Source of the DNA: an uncultured Collinsella sp.
GTDB lineage: Bacteria; Actinomycetota; Coriobacteriia; Coriobacteriales; Coriobacteriaceae
Assembly (NCBI GenBank): GCA_934675795.1
Contig: CAKURW010000030.1
Coordinates: forward strand, 1 to 22,678
Direction: 5' to 3'
DNA: 22,678 nt
Shown: piece after piece, positions 1 to 7,862 of the stretch
Layout: the number at the start of each line of letters is the position of its first letter
Numbering within the stretch: position 1 is the first letter of the stretch
The notes under the pieces: model-generated
The model's input: the letters and a program-made list of their open reading frames with translations, nothing else
Database searches by the model: none
Told to the model about the DNA's origin: nothing
Translations under genes and position numbers: made by a program

Positions 1-300
1 GTCCGGCTGAGTCTGGGAAGAGGTGCCGGGCGGCGGGCGGAGCATGGCCACCGGACCTATCGAAACACATCTCCACCGTTCCATCAACTGGGAAAACGGC
101 GCCCCCGGACCCCAGGAGGGGCCGCGGGGGCGTTCAGCTAACTGCGGGAATGGCCTATTTGCTCAATGTGTTCGGCTGAGATCGGAAATCAACCACAACA
201 ACCAATCTGGGCGCGTCGCAGAAAAGACGTGTTTTAGAAAAAATTAAGGTCATTAATTCAGGGCTCCAACACATTTATTCGTGAAATCGAGCTGATGCCA
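1..300. other. Non-coding stretch with a strong GC hairpin
   Basis: I see no convincing protein gene here. The only plus-strand ORF (23-247) has no recognisable motif and poor codon character. The clearest structure is a GC-rich hairpin at about 100-132: C110-C113 pair with G118-G121 around an AGGA loop, and C102-C106 pair with G126-G130 below a small internal loop. No T run follows, so it is not a standard intrinsic terminator. From about 180 the sequence becomes AT-richer. It could be the end of a structured RNA whose start lies outside the window, an intergenic repeat, or decayed coding sequence. I could not match it to RNase P RNA, tmRNA, SRP RNA or a riboswitch by eye. Confidence 0.4.
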
Positions 301-311
301 TTTCAAAACAT

Positions 312-449
312 TGCCGGTTTACTACGACTGATCGGCGAGTCCCGAGCACCGCGTGTTCTCCGTTTGCAAAACCGCAGGTAGGGAGCCCGACGGTTGCGCG
401 AAAAGGCGTGCGTGGTCGAACATCCCTGATTCATCGTAGTAAACCGGCA
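312..449. repeat. 16-bp inverted repeat bounding a 106-bp unit
   Basis: TGCCGGTTTACTACGA at 312-327 recurs as its exact reverse complement at 434-449, with 106 bp between. Similarity stops immediately outside the arms. Overlapping minus-strand ORFs exist but look like shadows. The arrangement resembles a small non-autonomous element (MITE-like) or a dispersed intergenic repeat. It could instead be a paired regulator-binding site or an RNA with long-range pairing. No target-site duplication is evident. Confidence 0.6.
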
Positions 450-587
450 TAGTTCTGAGGCGCAGAGGAGGGGCGGTTCGCAATCGGACCCGATAATGGG
501 ACTGGCGGCGCACAGGAAACCCGGTTGCGCGGGGCGGGTCGTGTTTCGCCCTAGCCGGCGCGGGCGAAAGTTTTTCCAAAATTGTCC

Positions 588-616
588 TTGCATCGGCGGG
601 GGAGTTCCCGTATAGT
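588..616 (+). promoter_or_regulatory. Sigma70-type promoter of tRNA-Ala
   Basis: A -35 box TTGCAT (588-593) and a -10 box TATAGT (611-616) are separated by exactly 17 bp. The tRNA begins 13 bp after the -10 box, so transcription would start at or just before the mature 5' end. Confidence 0.7.
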
Positions 617-628
617 ACTTCTTCGCAC

Positions 629-701
629 GGGGGCGTAGCTCAGCTGGGAGAGCGCTTGACTGGCAGTCAAGAGGTCAGGGGTTCGATCCCCCTCGTCTCC
701 A
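629..701 (+). tRNA. tRNA-Ala (anticodon GGC)
   Basis: This is a complete cloverleaf. The acceptor strands GGGGGCG (629-635) and CGTCTCC (694-700) pair and include the G3:U70 wobble that identifies alanine tRNAs. The D-arm is GCTCAGCTGGGAGAGC. The anticodon stem-loop CTTGA-CTGGCAG-TCAAG gives anticodon GGC, which reads GCC and GCU codons. The T-loop is GTTCGATCC, with discriminator A at 701. CCA is not encoded (the next bases are CCC), so it must be added after transcription. It is a single tRNA with its own promoter and terminator. Confidence 0.96.
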
Positions 702-717
702 CCCGAGCATTGAATGA

Positions 718-745
718 GGCTCCAACGCAAGTTGGGGCCTTTTTT
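718..745 (+). terminator. Intrinsic terminator after tRNA-Ala
   Basis: GGCTCCAAC pairs with GTTGGGGCC around a GCAA tetraloop (one G-U pair), followed directly by six T residues at 740-745. It separates the tRNA from the ABC-F gene, whose start codon is 32 bp downstream. Confidence 0.88.
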
Positions 746-776
746 CATATAGGCACACAAGGTCAAAGGCGGCAGC

Positions 777-2810
777 ATGATCCTCCTGGTCGACAAGATC
801 GAAAAAAGCTTCGGCGCGCGCGTCCTCTTTAGCGGCGCGTCCTTCCAGATCAACCCCGGCGAGCGCTTCGCGCTCGTGGGCCCTAACGGCGCCGGCAAAA
901 CCACCATGCTCAAAATCATCATGGGCATCGACAGCCCCGACGCTGGCCAGGTCCAGTACGCCAAGGACTGCCAGGTAGGCTACCTAGAGCAGGAAACCAA
1001 CCTGGAGCAAAAGGACACCACCATCCTTGCCGAGGTCATGGCCGCGGCCAAGGAGATTCGACGCATGGGCGAGCGCGCCAACGAGCTGCAGGCCCAAATC
1101 ACCGAGCTCTCCGAACAGGGCAAGGACGTCGACGCACTCCTCAACGAGTACGGACAGGTCCAGGACCGCTTTGAGCACCTGGGCGGCTACGAGCTCGAGA
1201 GCAACGCGCGCAAGATCCTGTCCGGTCTGGGCTTTAAGGTCACCGACTTTGAGCGCCCGTGCTCCGAGTTCTCGGGCGGCTGGCAGATGCGCATCGCGCT
1301 GGCCAAGCTCTTCCTGCGCCACCCCGACCTGCTGCTTCTAGACGAGCCCACCAACCACCTGGACCTCGAAAGCGTCCAATGGCTGCGCGGCTTTATCGCT
1401 AACTACGACGGCGCCGTCCTCATCGTCAGCCACGACCGAGCCTTTATGGACGCCTGCGTCGACCACGTGGCCGCGCTCGAGAACCGCCGCGTGACCACCT
1501 ACACCGGCAACTACAGCAGCTACCTTAAACAGCGCGAGGACAACCTGGAGCAGATGCGCGCCAAGCGTGCCGCTCAGGAGCGCGACATCGCCCACATGCA
1601 GGTCTTCGTTGACAAGTTCCGCTACAAGCCCACCAAGGCCGCCCAGGCGCAGGAGCGCATCCGCAAGATCGAGCAGATTAAAAAGGAACTTGTCATCCTG
1701 CCCGAGGGCCACAAGCACATCGACTTTAAGTTCCCTGACCCGCCGCGCTCCGGCGACATGGTCGTCGGCCTGGAGGGCGTGTCCAAGTCCTACGGCAACA
1801 AGCACATCTACAGCGACATCGACCTCAAGCTCTACCGCGGCGAGCACGTGGCACTCGTCGGCCCCAACGGCGCCGGTAAGTCCACGCTCATGAAGATCCT
1901 CGCCGGCCTGGAGCCACCCACCACCGGCACCCGCGAACTGGGCACCAACGTGGGCGTGGCCTACTACGCCCAGCACGCACTCGAGGGCATGACCGAGTCC
2001 AACACAGTCCTGCAAGAGATCGACACCGTCACGCCCAAGTGGACCGTGCCGCAGCAGCGCAGCCTGCTGGGCGCCTTCCTGTTTAGCGACAACGATTCCA
2101 TCGAGAAACAGGTTCGCGTCCTCTCCGGCGGCGAAAAGGCGCGTCTGGCGCTCGCCAAGATGCTCGTGGCCCCCGAGGCGCTCCTGTGCCTGGACGAGCC
2201 CACCAACCACCTGGACATCGACTCGGTGGACATGCTCGAGAACGCCCTGCAAAACTTCCCCGGCACCATCGTGCTAATCAGCCACGACGAGCACCTGGTG
2301 CGCGCCGTGGCCAACCGCGTGATCGACATCCGCGACGGCAAGGTCACGGTCTATGACGGCGACTACGACTACTACCTCTACAAGCGCGAGGACCTCGCAG
2401 CCCGCGCCGCCGCCGAGGCGGCAGGGGAGAGTGCACCGGCCGCGACCAAGTCCGCCAAGGTCACCGCGGCCCAGCCCGACACCCCCGCCACCGCTTCCAA
2501 GCCTGCCGAGGGCAAAAAGACCAAGGAGCAAAAGCGCGCCGAGGCCCAGGCCCGTGCCGCACTCAACAAAAAGCTCAAGGGCGTGCGCAACCAGCTCAAG
2601 AAGATCGAGGCAGAGCTGGACAAAAAGCGTGCCCGCTATGACGAGCTTATGGAATTGATGGCGAACGAAGAGCTTTATGCCGATCAGGATAAGTTCAACG
2701 CCGCGCTGGGGGAATATAACGGCCTTAAGCAAGAGCTGCCCAAGCTCGAAGACGAATGGCTGGAGCTTTCCACCCAGATCGAAGAGGAGACCGCGCGTGA
2801 ACTCTCGTAA
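777..2810 (+). CDS. ABC-F family ATP-binding translation factor (Uup/EttA-like)
   Basis: This is a soluble 677-residue protein with two ABC ATPase domains and no membrane segment, the hallmark of ABC-F proteins. These bind the ribosomal E site and relieve stalled or non-optimal translation; some members protect against antibiotics. The first domain has Walker A GPNGAGKT (35-42), signature SGGWQ (166-170) and Walker B with D189/E190. The second has GPNGAGKS (362-369), LSGGEK (449-454) and D473/E474. Both Walker B motifs run on into EPTNHLD. A charged linker rich in R, K, E and Q (about 255-310) matches the interdomain P-site tether. The C-terminus (about 545-677) is an Ala/Lys-rich linker followed by a coiled coil, as in Uup. 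The ATG at 777 follows AAAGG. It overlaps the next gene by 14 bp. The subfamily is not resolved; a housekeeping role is more likely than resistance. Confidence 0.93.
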   Translation: MILLVDKIEKSFGARVLFSGASFQINPGERFALVGPNGAGKTTMLKIIMGIDSPDAGQVQYAKDCQVGYLEQETNLEQKDTTILAEVMAAAKEIRRMGERANELQAQITELSEQGKDVDALLNEYGQVQDRFEHLGGYELESNARKILSGLGFKVTDFERPCSEFSGGWQMRIALAKLFLRHPDLLLLDEPTNHLDLESVQWLRGFIANYDGAVLIVSHDRAFMDACVDHVAALENRRVTTYTGNYSSYLKQREDNLEQMRAKRAAQERDIAHMQVFVDKFRYKPTKAAQAQERIRKIEQIKKELVILPEGHKHIDFKFPDPPRSGDMVVGLEGVSKSYGNKHIYSDIDLKLYRGEHVALVGPNGAGKSTLMKILAGLEPPTTGTRELGTNVGVAYYAQHALEGMTESNTVLQEIDTVTPKWTVPQQRSLLGAFLFSDNDSIEKQVRVLSGGEKARLALAKMLVAPEALLCLDEPTNHLDIDSVDMLENALQNFPGTIVLISHDEHLVRAVANRVIDIRDGKVTVYDGDYDYYLYKREDLAARAAAEAAGESAPAATKSAKVTAAQPDTPATASKPAEGKKTKEQKRAEAQARAALNKKLKGVRNQLKKIEAELDKKRARYDELMELMANEELYADQDKFNAALGEYNGLKQELPKLEDEWLELSTQIEEETARELS

Positions 2811-3093
2811 GGCCGCTGCCGTGGCGATGAGCATCATCGCCATCGCTTGTCGCATCTGCGGCATCTTTATGAGCGCGATGACCGTGCTGCTATGCTTTAG
2901 CGGCCTCACCGCCAAGCTGCAGATCGTCGGCTTTGTCGTCGAGCTCTCGCGCGCGCTGCCGAGCGCCATCGCCGGCTATGGCGTCATCACATCGCCTTTC
3001 GGCGGTGTGTTCCGCCTGGATTACGCCATCGTCGCCGTCATCCTGTTTGTGGCCGACTACCTGCTCACGCGCGCCTCGCGCCGCGTCCGCTAG
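2797..3093 (+). CDS. Small two-helix membrane protein, function unknown
   Basis: I do not recognise a family. I chose the GTG at 2797 because GAGGAG (2784-2789) sits 7 bp upstream, inside the end of the ABC-F gene. The product would be 98 residues and the genes overlap by 14 bp. An ATG at 2827 is the alternative and lacks a good ribosome-binding site. The protein has a short basic N-terminus (NSRK), a hydrophobic stretch at about 9-50 and a second hydrophobic helix at about 76-90, and ends in RASRRVR. That pattern suggests both termini are cytoplasmic. It lies 9 bp before an M50 protease gene and is probably co-transcribed with it, so it might be a partner or substrate, but that is inference only. 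Confidence 0.72.
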   Translation: MNSRKAAAVAMSIIAIACRICGIFMSAMTVLLCFSGLTAKLQIVGFVVELSRALPSAIAGYGVITSPFGGVFRLDYAIVAVILFVADYLLTRASRRVR

Positions 3094-3102
3094 GGGAGCG
3101 CT

Positions 3103-3786
3103 ATGTCCAGCAGCTACCTCATGAACCTGCTCGCCAGCGCCGTCGCCGTCATCGTGGGCATTGTTATCCACGAGAGCGCACACGCCGCCGCGGCTTGGGC
3201 GCTCGGCGACAAGACGGCCCGTTCGCGCGGCCGCGTGTCCCTCAACCCGCTCAACCATATCGACCCATTCGGCACTATCATCCTGCCACTGCTGATGCTG
3301 GCCGCTGGCGGCCCGGTATTCGCTTTTGCCAAGCCGGTGCCCGTCTACCTCAACAACCTCAAGCACCCCAAGCGCGACGAAGTCCTGGTGAGCGCGGCCG
3401 GCCCCGTATCGAACATCGCACTCGCGTGCCTCGCGGCGGCCCTCATGTACCTGGCCTATGGCAGCCTCTACGCCAGCATGTCTTTTGCCGTGGCATCACA
3501 GATCATGAACTTTGGCGCCACCTTTATCGTGGTCAACCTGTCGCTTGCGTTCTTCAACCTCATCCCGATCCCGCCGCTCGATGGCTCGTCGATTATCGTG
3601 CCGTTCCTCAAAGGCAAGGCGCTCAACAACTACTACCACCTGCAGCAATACGCCATGCCCATCCTCATCATTGTGCTGTATCTGCTGCCCATGTGGACCG
3701 GCATCGACGTGATCGGCCGCTATTTCGACGTTACCGTGTATCCGCTTGCTGAGCAGCTGCTCAACTTCGCAATCGCCGGCATCTAA
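3103..3786 (+). CDS. Site-2 protease family (M50) membrane metalloprotease
   Basis: A 227-residue polytopic membrane protein with the zinc protease motif HESAH (H23, E24, H27) inside the first hydrophobic helix. The second metal-site motif, FNLIPIPPLDG, places its aspartate at residue 160. Both are diagnostic of M50 intramembrane proteases of the short FpvI/YwhC-like type. There is no PDZ domain, unlike RseP. The conserved block FAKPVPVYLNNLKHPKRDE and the SAAGP segment (about 76-101) are also typical. Such enzymes cleave membrane-embedded substrates, but the substrate here is unknown. The start at 3103 follows GGGGAGCG. All catalytic residues are present. It sits between a small membrane protein gene and scpA. 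Confidence 0.9.
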   Translation: MSSSYLMNLLASAVAVIVGIVIHESAHAAAAWALGDKTARSRGRVSLNPLNHIDPFGTIILPLLMLAAGGPVFAFAKPVPVYLNNLKHPKRDEVLVSAAGPVSNIALACLAAALMYLAYGSLYASMSFAVASQIMNFGATFIVVNLSLAFFNLIPIPPLDGSSIIVPFLKGKALNNYYHLQQYAMPILIIVLYLLPMWTGIDVIGRYFDVTVYPLAEQLLNFAIAGI

Positions 3787-3801
3787 GGTAAACTTACAGG
3801 T

Positions 3802-3852
3802 CGACCGTGCAAAACGGTCGTAATATGCACCCAAACCGCGCCGCGAAGGCGC
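3802..3852. promoter_or_regulatory. Two adjacent hairpins in the gap before scpA
   Basis: The 84-bp gap before scpA is the largest in the housekeeping block. It contains a perfect 7-bp stem, CGACCGT (3802-3808) with ACGGTCG (3814-3820), then GCGCC (3838-3842) with GGCGC (3848-3852). Neither is followed by a T run. A TAATAT (3821-3826) between them could be a -10 box, but no good -35 box stands at the right spacing. This may be an operator or an internal promoter region. Confidence 0.35.
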
Positions 3853-3870
3853 CGTCAAAGGAGGTCGAAG

Positions 3871-4683
3871 ATGTCGTATCGCGTGTCGACGCAGGTCTAC
3901 AGCGGACCGTTCGACCTGCTGTTGCAGCTGGTAACCCGCCAAAAAGTAGATATCGGCGCTATCTCCATCAGCGAGGTGGCCGAGCAGTACCTTGCCGAGG
4001 CCGAACGCATCGAGGCGCTGGACCTGGACGTGGCGAGCGACTTTTTGCTGGTCGCAGCAACCCTTTTGGACATCAAGGCCGCCTCTCTTGTGCCGCAGGA
4101 GGTCCCGCGCAAAGCCGATGACGACGATGGCGAGTTCGACGAAGACCTCGAGGAGCTCAGCACGCTCGACGGCGACGCCCTGCGCGAGGTCCTGATCCAG
4201 CGCCTGATTGCCTACAAGCAGTTTAAAGGCGCGGCTGCGGCCCTCGGTGCCCGCATGCAGGCTGAGAGCCGTATGCACCCGCGTGTGGCCGGCCCCGACC
4301 CTGAGTTTTTGGGGCTCATGCCCGACTACCTGGCTGGCATCACCCTGCGCGGCCTGGCCGTCATCTGTGCCGACCTGGACGGCAAGCGCCAGACCTTCCT
4401 GCTGGAAGCCGAGCACGTGGCACCGCATCGCGTGCCGCTCGACCTGACCGTGGCCTCAGTCGACCGCTTTACCATGGCGCACCAAACCTGCACCTTTCGC
4501 GAGCTGTTGGACGGCGAAGCCACCACTGAGCAGCTCGTCGTTACCTTCCTGGCCATGCTCGAGCTCGCCAAGCGCGGCTCGCTTACGCTGAGCCAGGACG
4601 AGATCTTTGGAACCATCTGCATCAACCGCGTCGAGGGCGCCGAGGCATACGTGCCCGGCGAGGGCCCCGAGCTCACCGAATAG
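3871..4683 (+). CDS. scpA: Segregation and condensation protein A
   Basis: ScpA is the kleisin subunit that joins the head domains of SMC and recruits ScpB dimers, forming the bacterial condensin that compacts and segregates the chromosome. The 270-residue product begins with the family's typical start (VYSGPFDLLLQLV, residues 9-21) followed by ISISEVAEQYL. It then has the DFLLVAATLLDIKAASL helix that binds the SMC neck, an acidic middle (about 88-110), and a C-terminal winged-helix region ending in a conserved segment near FGTICINRVEG. The start is secure: AAAGGAGG (3857-3864) lies 6 bp before the ATG. scpB follows after 11 bp. No smc gene is visible in the window, as is common. Confidence 0.95.
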   Translation: MSYRVSTQVYSGPFDLLLQLVTRQKVDIGAISISEVAEQYLAEAERIEALDLDVASDFLLVAATLLDIKAASLVPQEVPRKADDDDGEFDEDLEELSTLDGDALREVLIQRLIAYKQFKGAAAALGARMQAESRMHPRVAGPDPEFLGLMPDYLAGITLRGLAVICADLDGKRQTFLLEAEHVAPHRVPLDLTVASVDRFTMAHQTCTFRELLDGEATTEQLVVTFLAMLELAKRGSLTLSQDEIFGTICINRVEGAEAYVPGEGPELTE

Positions 4684-4694
4684 GAGCGGCAACC

Positions 4695-5423
4695 ATGTCA
4701 ACCCTTTCCACGCTAGAGGCAAACAGCCTCAAAGGTGCCCTCGAGGCGCTACTGCTGGTGTCGAGCGACCCCGTGAGCGCACCCGCGCTGGCAGGTGCGC
4801 TGGATATCGCCCCAGGCGAGTGCGCGTCGCTTTTGGCCGAGATCAAGGTTGAGTATGAGGAGGCCAACCGCGGCTTTCAGCTGCGCGAGGTCGCCGGTGG
4901 CTGGCGCCTGTTCACGCACCCCGCCTACCACGACGTGGTCGAGGCCTATGTGCTGAGCTGGGACACGCAAAAGCTGTCGCAGGCGGCGCTCGAGACCCTG
5001 GCCGTCATCGCCTATCACCAGCCCGTCACGCGCGAGGTGGTCAAGGGCATCCGCGGCGTCAACTCCGACGGCGTCATCGCGTCGCTCGTGGACAAGGGCC
5101 TGGTGCGCGAGCTCGGTCGTGACCCCCAGCGCGGTCAGGCCATCATTTACGGCACGACCAACGCCTTCTTGGAAAAGTTCGGTCTGCGTTCCACCCGCGA
5201 CCTGCCCGACCTGGAGCAGTTTGCCCCCGACGAGCAGTCGCGTCAGTTTATCCGCGAGCGCCTGAGCGGCCGCAACATTCAGTCCACGCTCGAGGAGCAG
5301 GCCGAGGACCTGGACGAAGAGCGCGAACTGCTCGATACCGATGTTGAAGATATTGAGGCAGTCGAGGACGAGGATGTCCAGGTCAGCGACAATGCCCCGG
5401 AGGATATACATGACGAGAACTAA
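4695..5423 (+). CDS. scpB: Segregation and condensation protein B
   Basis: ScpB dimerises and binds ScpA to regulate SMC ATPase activity. The 242-residue protein has the expected tandem winged helices. The first includes LKGALEALLLVSSDPVSAPAL. The second includes LSQAALETLAVIAYHQPVTR and the GVNSDGVIASLVDKGLVRELG block. The C-terminal tail after about residue 190 is very acidic and probably disordered, longer than in many ScpB proteins. The ribosome-binding site AGGAGCGG overlaps the scpA stop codon, suggesting translational coupling. The end overlaps the next gene by 14 bp. Confidence 0.95.
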   Translation: MSTLSTLEANSLKGALEALLLVSSDPVSAPALAGALDIAPGECASLLAEIKVEYEEANRGFQLREVAGGWRLFTHPAYHDVVEAYVLSWDTQKLSQAALETLAVIAYHQPVTREVVKGIRGVNSDGVIASLVDKGLVRELGRDPQRGQAIIYGTTNAFLEKFGLRSTRDLPDLEQFAPDEQSRQFIRERLSGRNIQSTLEEQAEDLDEERELLDTDVEDIEAVEDEDVQVSDNAPEDIHDEN

Positions 5424-6375
5424 CCAAGCAGGGGAGACGCGCATCGCCGGCGCCACGGACTTGCCCGCAACCGACGCCCAGCCCGTCTACCCGCACACCA
5501 TGCGCCTGCAGCGCTTTTTGGCGCGCGCGGGCGTGGCGAGCCGCCGCGGCTCCGAGGACCTGATGACCGCCGGCCGCGTGACCGTCAACGGCGAGGTCAC
5601 GACCGAGCTGGGCACCAAGGTCGATGTCGACCGCGACCACATCGAGGTCGACGGTATGCCCGTCAAGCTCAATCAGGGCGCCGTGTACCTGATGCTCTAC
5701 AAACCGACCGGCTACCTCACCACCATGAGCGACCCGCAGGAGCGCCCTTGCGTGGCCGACCTGGTCCCCCGCGACCGCTTTCCGGGCCTGTTCCCGGTGG
5801 GCCGCCTGGACCGCGATACCACGGGCCTTTTGCTCTTTACTACCGACGGCGACCTGTCGCAGGACCTGCTGCATCCCAGCAAGCACGTCTACAAGACTTA
5901 TCAGGCCCTCGTGGACGGCCACCTGACCGACCGCGACTTGGAGCCGCTGCGTCGCGGCATCGAGCTCGACGACGGCCTCTGCCAGCCGGCGATCTGCCGC
6001 GTCATCACAGCGCGCGAGGCCGAGGCGGTGGCGCCGCAGGGCGTCAAGCCCGGAGCTACGGCCGTCGAGGTCATCATCCGCGAGGGCCGCAAGAATCAGG
6101 TCAAGCGCATGCTGAGCAAGATCCACCATCCGGTGATTCGCCTGCATCGCTGCAACTTTGCCGGCCTGGAGCTCGAGGGCGTAGCCAAGGGCTCGTGGCG
6201 CGAGCTCACCGAGCGCGAGGTGCAGATCCTCAAGGCCGGCGGTATCCCGCCCAAGCAGGCCAGCTTCAAGCGCGGCGCCTCGCGTGCGACCAACACCGCC
6301 AGCCGCACGCGTCACCACGGCAGCCACGGCTCCGCACCCAAGCGCAACACCTATCGCGAGCGCTACACGGGCTAG
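5410..6375 (+). CDS. rluB: rRNA pseudouridine synthase, RsuA/RluB family
   Basis: Isomerises a specific uridine in rRNA to pseudouridine during ribosome assembly. I set the start at the ATG at 5410 because GGAGG (5399-5403) lies 6 bp upstream, giving 321 residues; an upstream in-frame ATG has no such site. After a short N-terminal extension come an S4 RNA-binding domain (about 34-80, with LQRFLARAGVASRR) and the catalytic domain with GRLDRDTTGLLLFTTDGDL, where D134 is the catalytic aspartate. A basic Arg/His/Ser-rich tail follows (about 285-321), probably contacting RNA. The order scpA-scpB-rluB-cmk is a classic Gram-positive arrangement. RsuA (16S) versus RluB (23S) specificity cannot be settled by eye; context favours RluB. 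Confidence 0.9.
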   Translation: MTRTNQAGETRIAGATDLPATDAQPVYPHTMRLQRFLARAGVASRRGSEDLMTAGRVTVNGEVTTELGTKVDVDRDHIEVDGMPVKLNQGAVYLMLYKPTGYLTTMSDPQERPCVADLVPRDRFPGLFPVGRLDRDTTGLLLFTTDGDLSQDLLHPSKHVYKTYQALVDGHLTDRDLEPLRRGIELDDGLCQPAICRVITAREAEAVAPQGVKPGATAVEVIIREGRKNQVKRMLSKIHHPVIRLHRCNFAGLELEGVAKGSWRELTEREVQILKAGGIPPKQASFKRGASRATNTASRTRHHGSHGSAPKRNTYRERYTG

Positions 6376-6441
6376 GCAACCCGCCGCGCCCCAAAGCCCG
6401 CGAACCATACCAGCACGTCAAACATTGAAAGGAAGCATTGC

Positions 6442-7128
6442 ATGATCGTCGCCATCGACGGCCCCGCCGGTTCCGGCAAGTCCACCATCGCCAAGGAGAT
6501 CGCCCGCCAGCTGGGCTTTAACAAGCTCGACACGGGCGCCATGTATCGCGCCGTCACCTTCGCCGCGCTCGACCGCGACATCGACCTGGACGACGAGGCG
6601 GCCATCGACGCCCTCGCCGAGCAGATCGAGATTCGCTTTACCAACGGCACCGGCGAGGACACGCGCCTGACCATTGACGGCCAGGACGCTTCGGCCGCCA
6701 TCCGCACCCCGCAGGTCGACGCCAACGTGTCCAAGGTCTCGGCCTATCCGGGCGTGCGCGCCGCCATGCTCATCCACCAGCGCCGCGCCGCTGAGGACCG
6801 CGATATCGTGGCCGAGGGTCGCGACATCGGAACCGTCGTGTTCCCTAACGCGCAGGTCAAGGTCTTCCTGACCGCCGACCCGCGCGAGCGCGCCCGCCGC
6901 CGCGTGCTGCAGCGTCACCAAAACGACGCCCAGCCGCTCACGCCCGCGCAACTCGAGGCTGAGGTCGACGAGACCCTCGACGCCCTTAAGCAGCGCGACA
7001 AGCTCGACAGCAGCCGCGAGGTCGCCCCGCTCGTGCCCGCCGAGGACGCCGTACACGTCGACTCCACCGCCCACACCATCGACGAGGTCGTCTCGATTAT
7101 CGAGGACCTCATTAACCAAAGGAGGTAG
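6442..7128 (+). CDS. cmk: Cytidylate kinase
   Basis: Transfers phosphate from ATP to CMP or dCMP in pyrimidine nucleotide recycling. The 228-residue length is standard. It has P-loop GPAGSGKS (7-14), the nucleotide-binding block LDTGAMYRAV (29-38), an insert NMP-binding region, and AEGRDIGTVVFPNAQVKVFL followed by the arginine-rich lid ERARRRVLQR. Ribosome-binding site AAAGGAAG precedes the ATG. The 66-bp gap from rluB holds no obvious terminator or promoter. plsC follows after 3 bp. Confidence 0.96.
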   Translation: MIVAIDGPAGSGKSTIAKEIARQLGFNKLDTGAMYRAVTFAALDRDIDLDDEAAIDALAEQIEIRFTNGTGEDTRLTIDGQDASAAIRTPQVDANVSKVSAYPGVRAAMLIHQRRAAEDRDIVAEGRDIGTVVFPNAQVKVFLTADPRERARRRVLQRHQNDAQPLTPAQLEAEVDETLDALKQRDKLDSSREVAPLVPAEDAVHVDSTAHTIDEVVSIIEDLINQRR

Positions 7129-7131
7129 CCC

Positions 7132-7860
7132 ATGCGCCTGTTTAAGCAGACGCCCGAGGACTATTACAACGCCCCCTACGCCGAGTTCCCGGCGCTCATT
7201 CGCGGCACCGTCGTCGTAGTCATGGCCATCCTTTGGGCCTTCTCCAAGCTCATGTGGCGCTGGAAGGTCGAGGATGCCGATCTGCTGTTTGAGCGCCAGG
7301 ACGGCCGCGGGAGTGTAGTCATCTGCAACCACACCTCGATGGCCGAGCTCTTGGCCGTGGAGACGGCGCTGTTCTTTGGGGGGCGCCGCATTCGTCCCAT
7401 CTTTAAGTCCGAGTTCGCCAAGAGCAAGATTGTGCGCTGGGCCTTTAGCCGCGTAGGCGGCATCCCCGTGGAGCGTGGTACTGCCGATATGAAGTGCCTG
7501 CGCGCCGCCCAGCATGCGCTGCAGCGCGGCGAGGACGTTCTGATCTTCCCGGAGGGCACGCGCATCCGCTCGCGCGAGATCAAGCCCGAGGTCCACGGCG
7601 GTTTTGCGCTCATCGCTCAGATGGGCAAGGCGCCCGTCAACCCGCTCGCCATCTGCGGCTGGTCCGACATCACGCCCGCGGGCAAAAAGATCATGCGCCC
7701 TAAGAAGTGCTGGATCCGCGCCGGCAAGGCCGTCTCGCTTTCCGACGCACCGGCCGGGCTTAAGCGCACGGAGCGACTGGCTTGGTTTGAGTCCGAGGCC
7801 ATGAACCGCGTCTACGCCATGCGAGACGATCTGTGCGCCGAGCATCCGGGCAGGTTCTAG
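7132..7860 (+). CDS. plsC: 1-acyl-sn-glycerol-3-phosphate acyltransferase (PlsC-like)
   Basis: Predicted to acylate lysophosphatidic acid at sn-2 to give phosphatidic acid. The 242-residue protein has one N-terminal membrane segment (about 22-42). It also has the acyltransferase blocks: ICNHTSMAELL (64-74), GGIPVERG (109-116) and FPEGTR (139-144). Normally motif I is HX4D. Here the catalytic position is glutamate (H67, E72), a conservative but unusual change. It lies between cmk and ispH with gaps of only 3 and 2 bp. PlsY and GpsA, which supply its substrate, are encoded a few genes downstream. Ribosome-binding site AGGAGG lies directly before the start. Family membership is firm; activity is likely but depends on whether Glu works as the base. 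Confidence 0.9.
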   Translation: MRLFKQTPEDYYNAPYAEFPALIRGTVVVVMAILWAFSKLMWRWKVEDADLLFERQDGRGSVVICNHTSMAELLAVETALFFGGRRIRPIFKSEFAKSKIVRWAFSRVGGIPVERGTADMKCLRAAQHALQRGEDVLIFPEGTRIRSREIKPEVHGGFALIAQMGKAPVNPLAICGWSDITPAGKKIMRPKKCWIRAGKAVSLSDAPAGLKRTERLAWFESEAMNRVYAMRDDLCAEHPGRF

Positions 7861-7862
7861 CC

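Noticed and set aside
303..593. Overlapping minus-strand ORFs of 85 and 96 codons across the inverted repeat
   Set aside because: No ribosome-binding site or recognisable domain, and they run through the inverted repeat and into the tRNA-Ala promoter; probably reading frames of a repeat rather than a gene.
1338..2252. Long minus-strand ORF of 304 codons opposite the ABC-F gene
   Set aside because: Shadow of the GC-rich real gene; low-complexity Val/Leu/Gly/Ala product, while the plus strand shows full ABC motifs.
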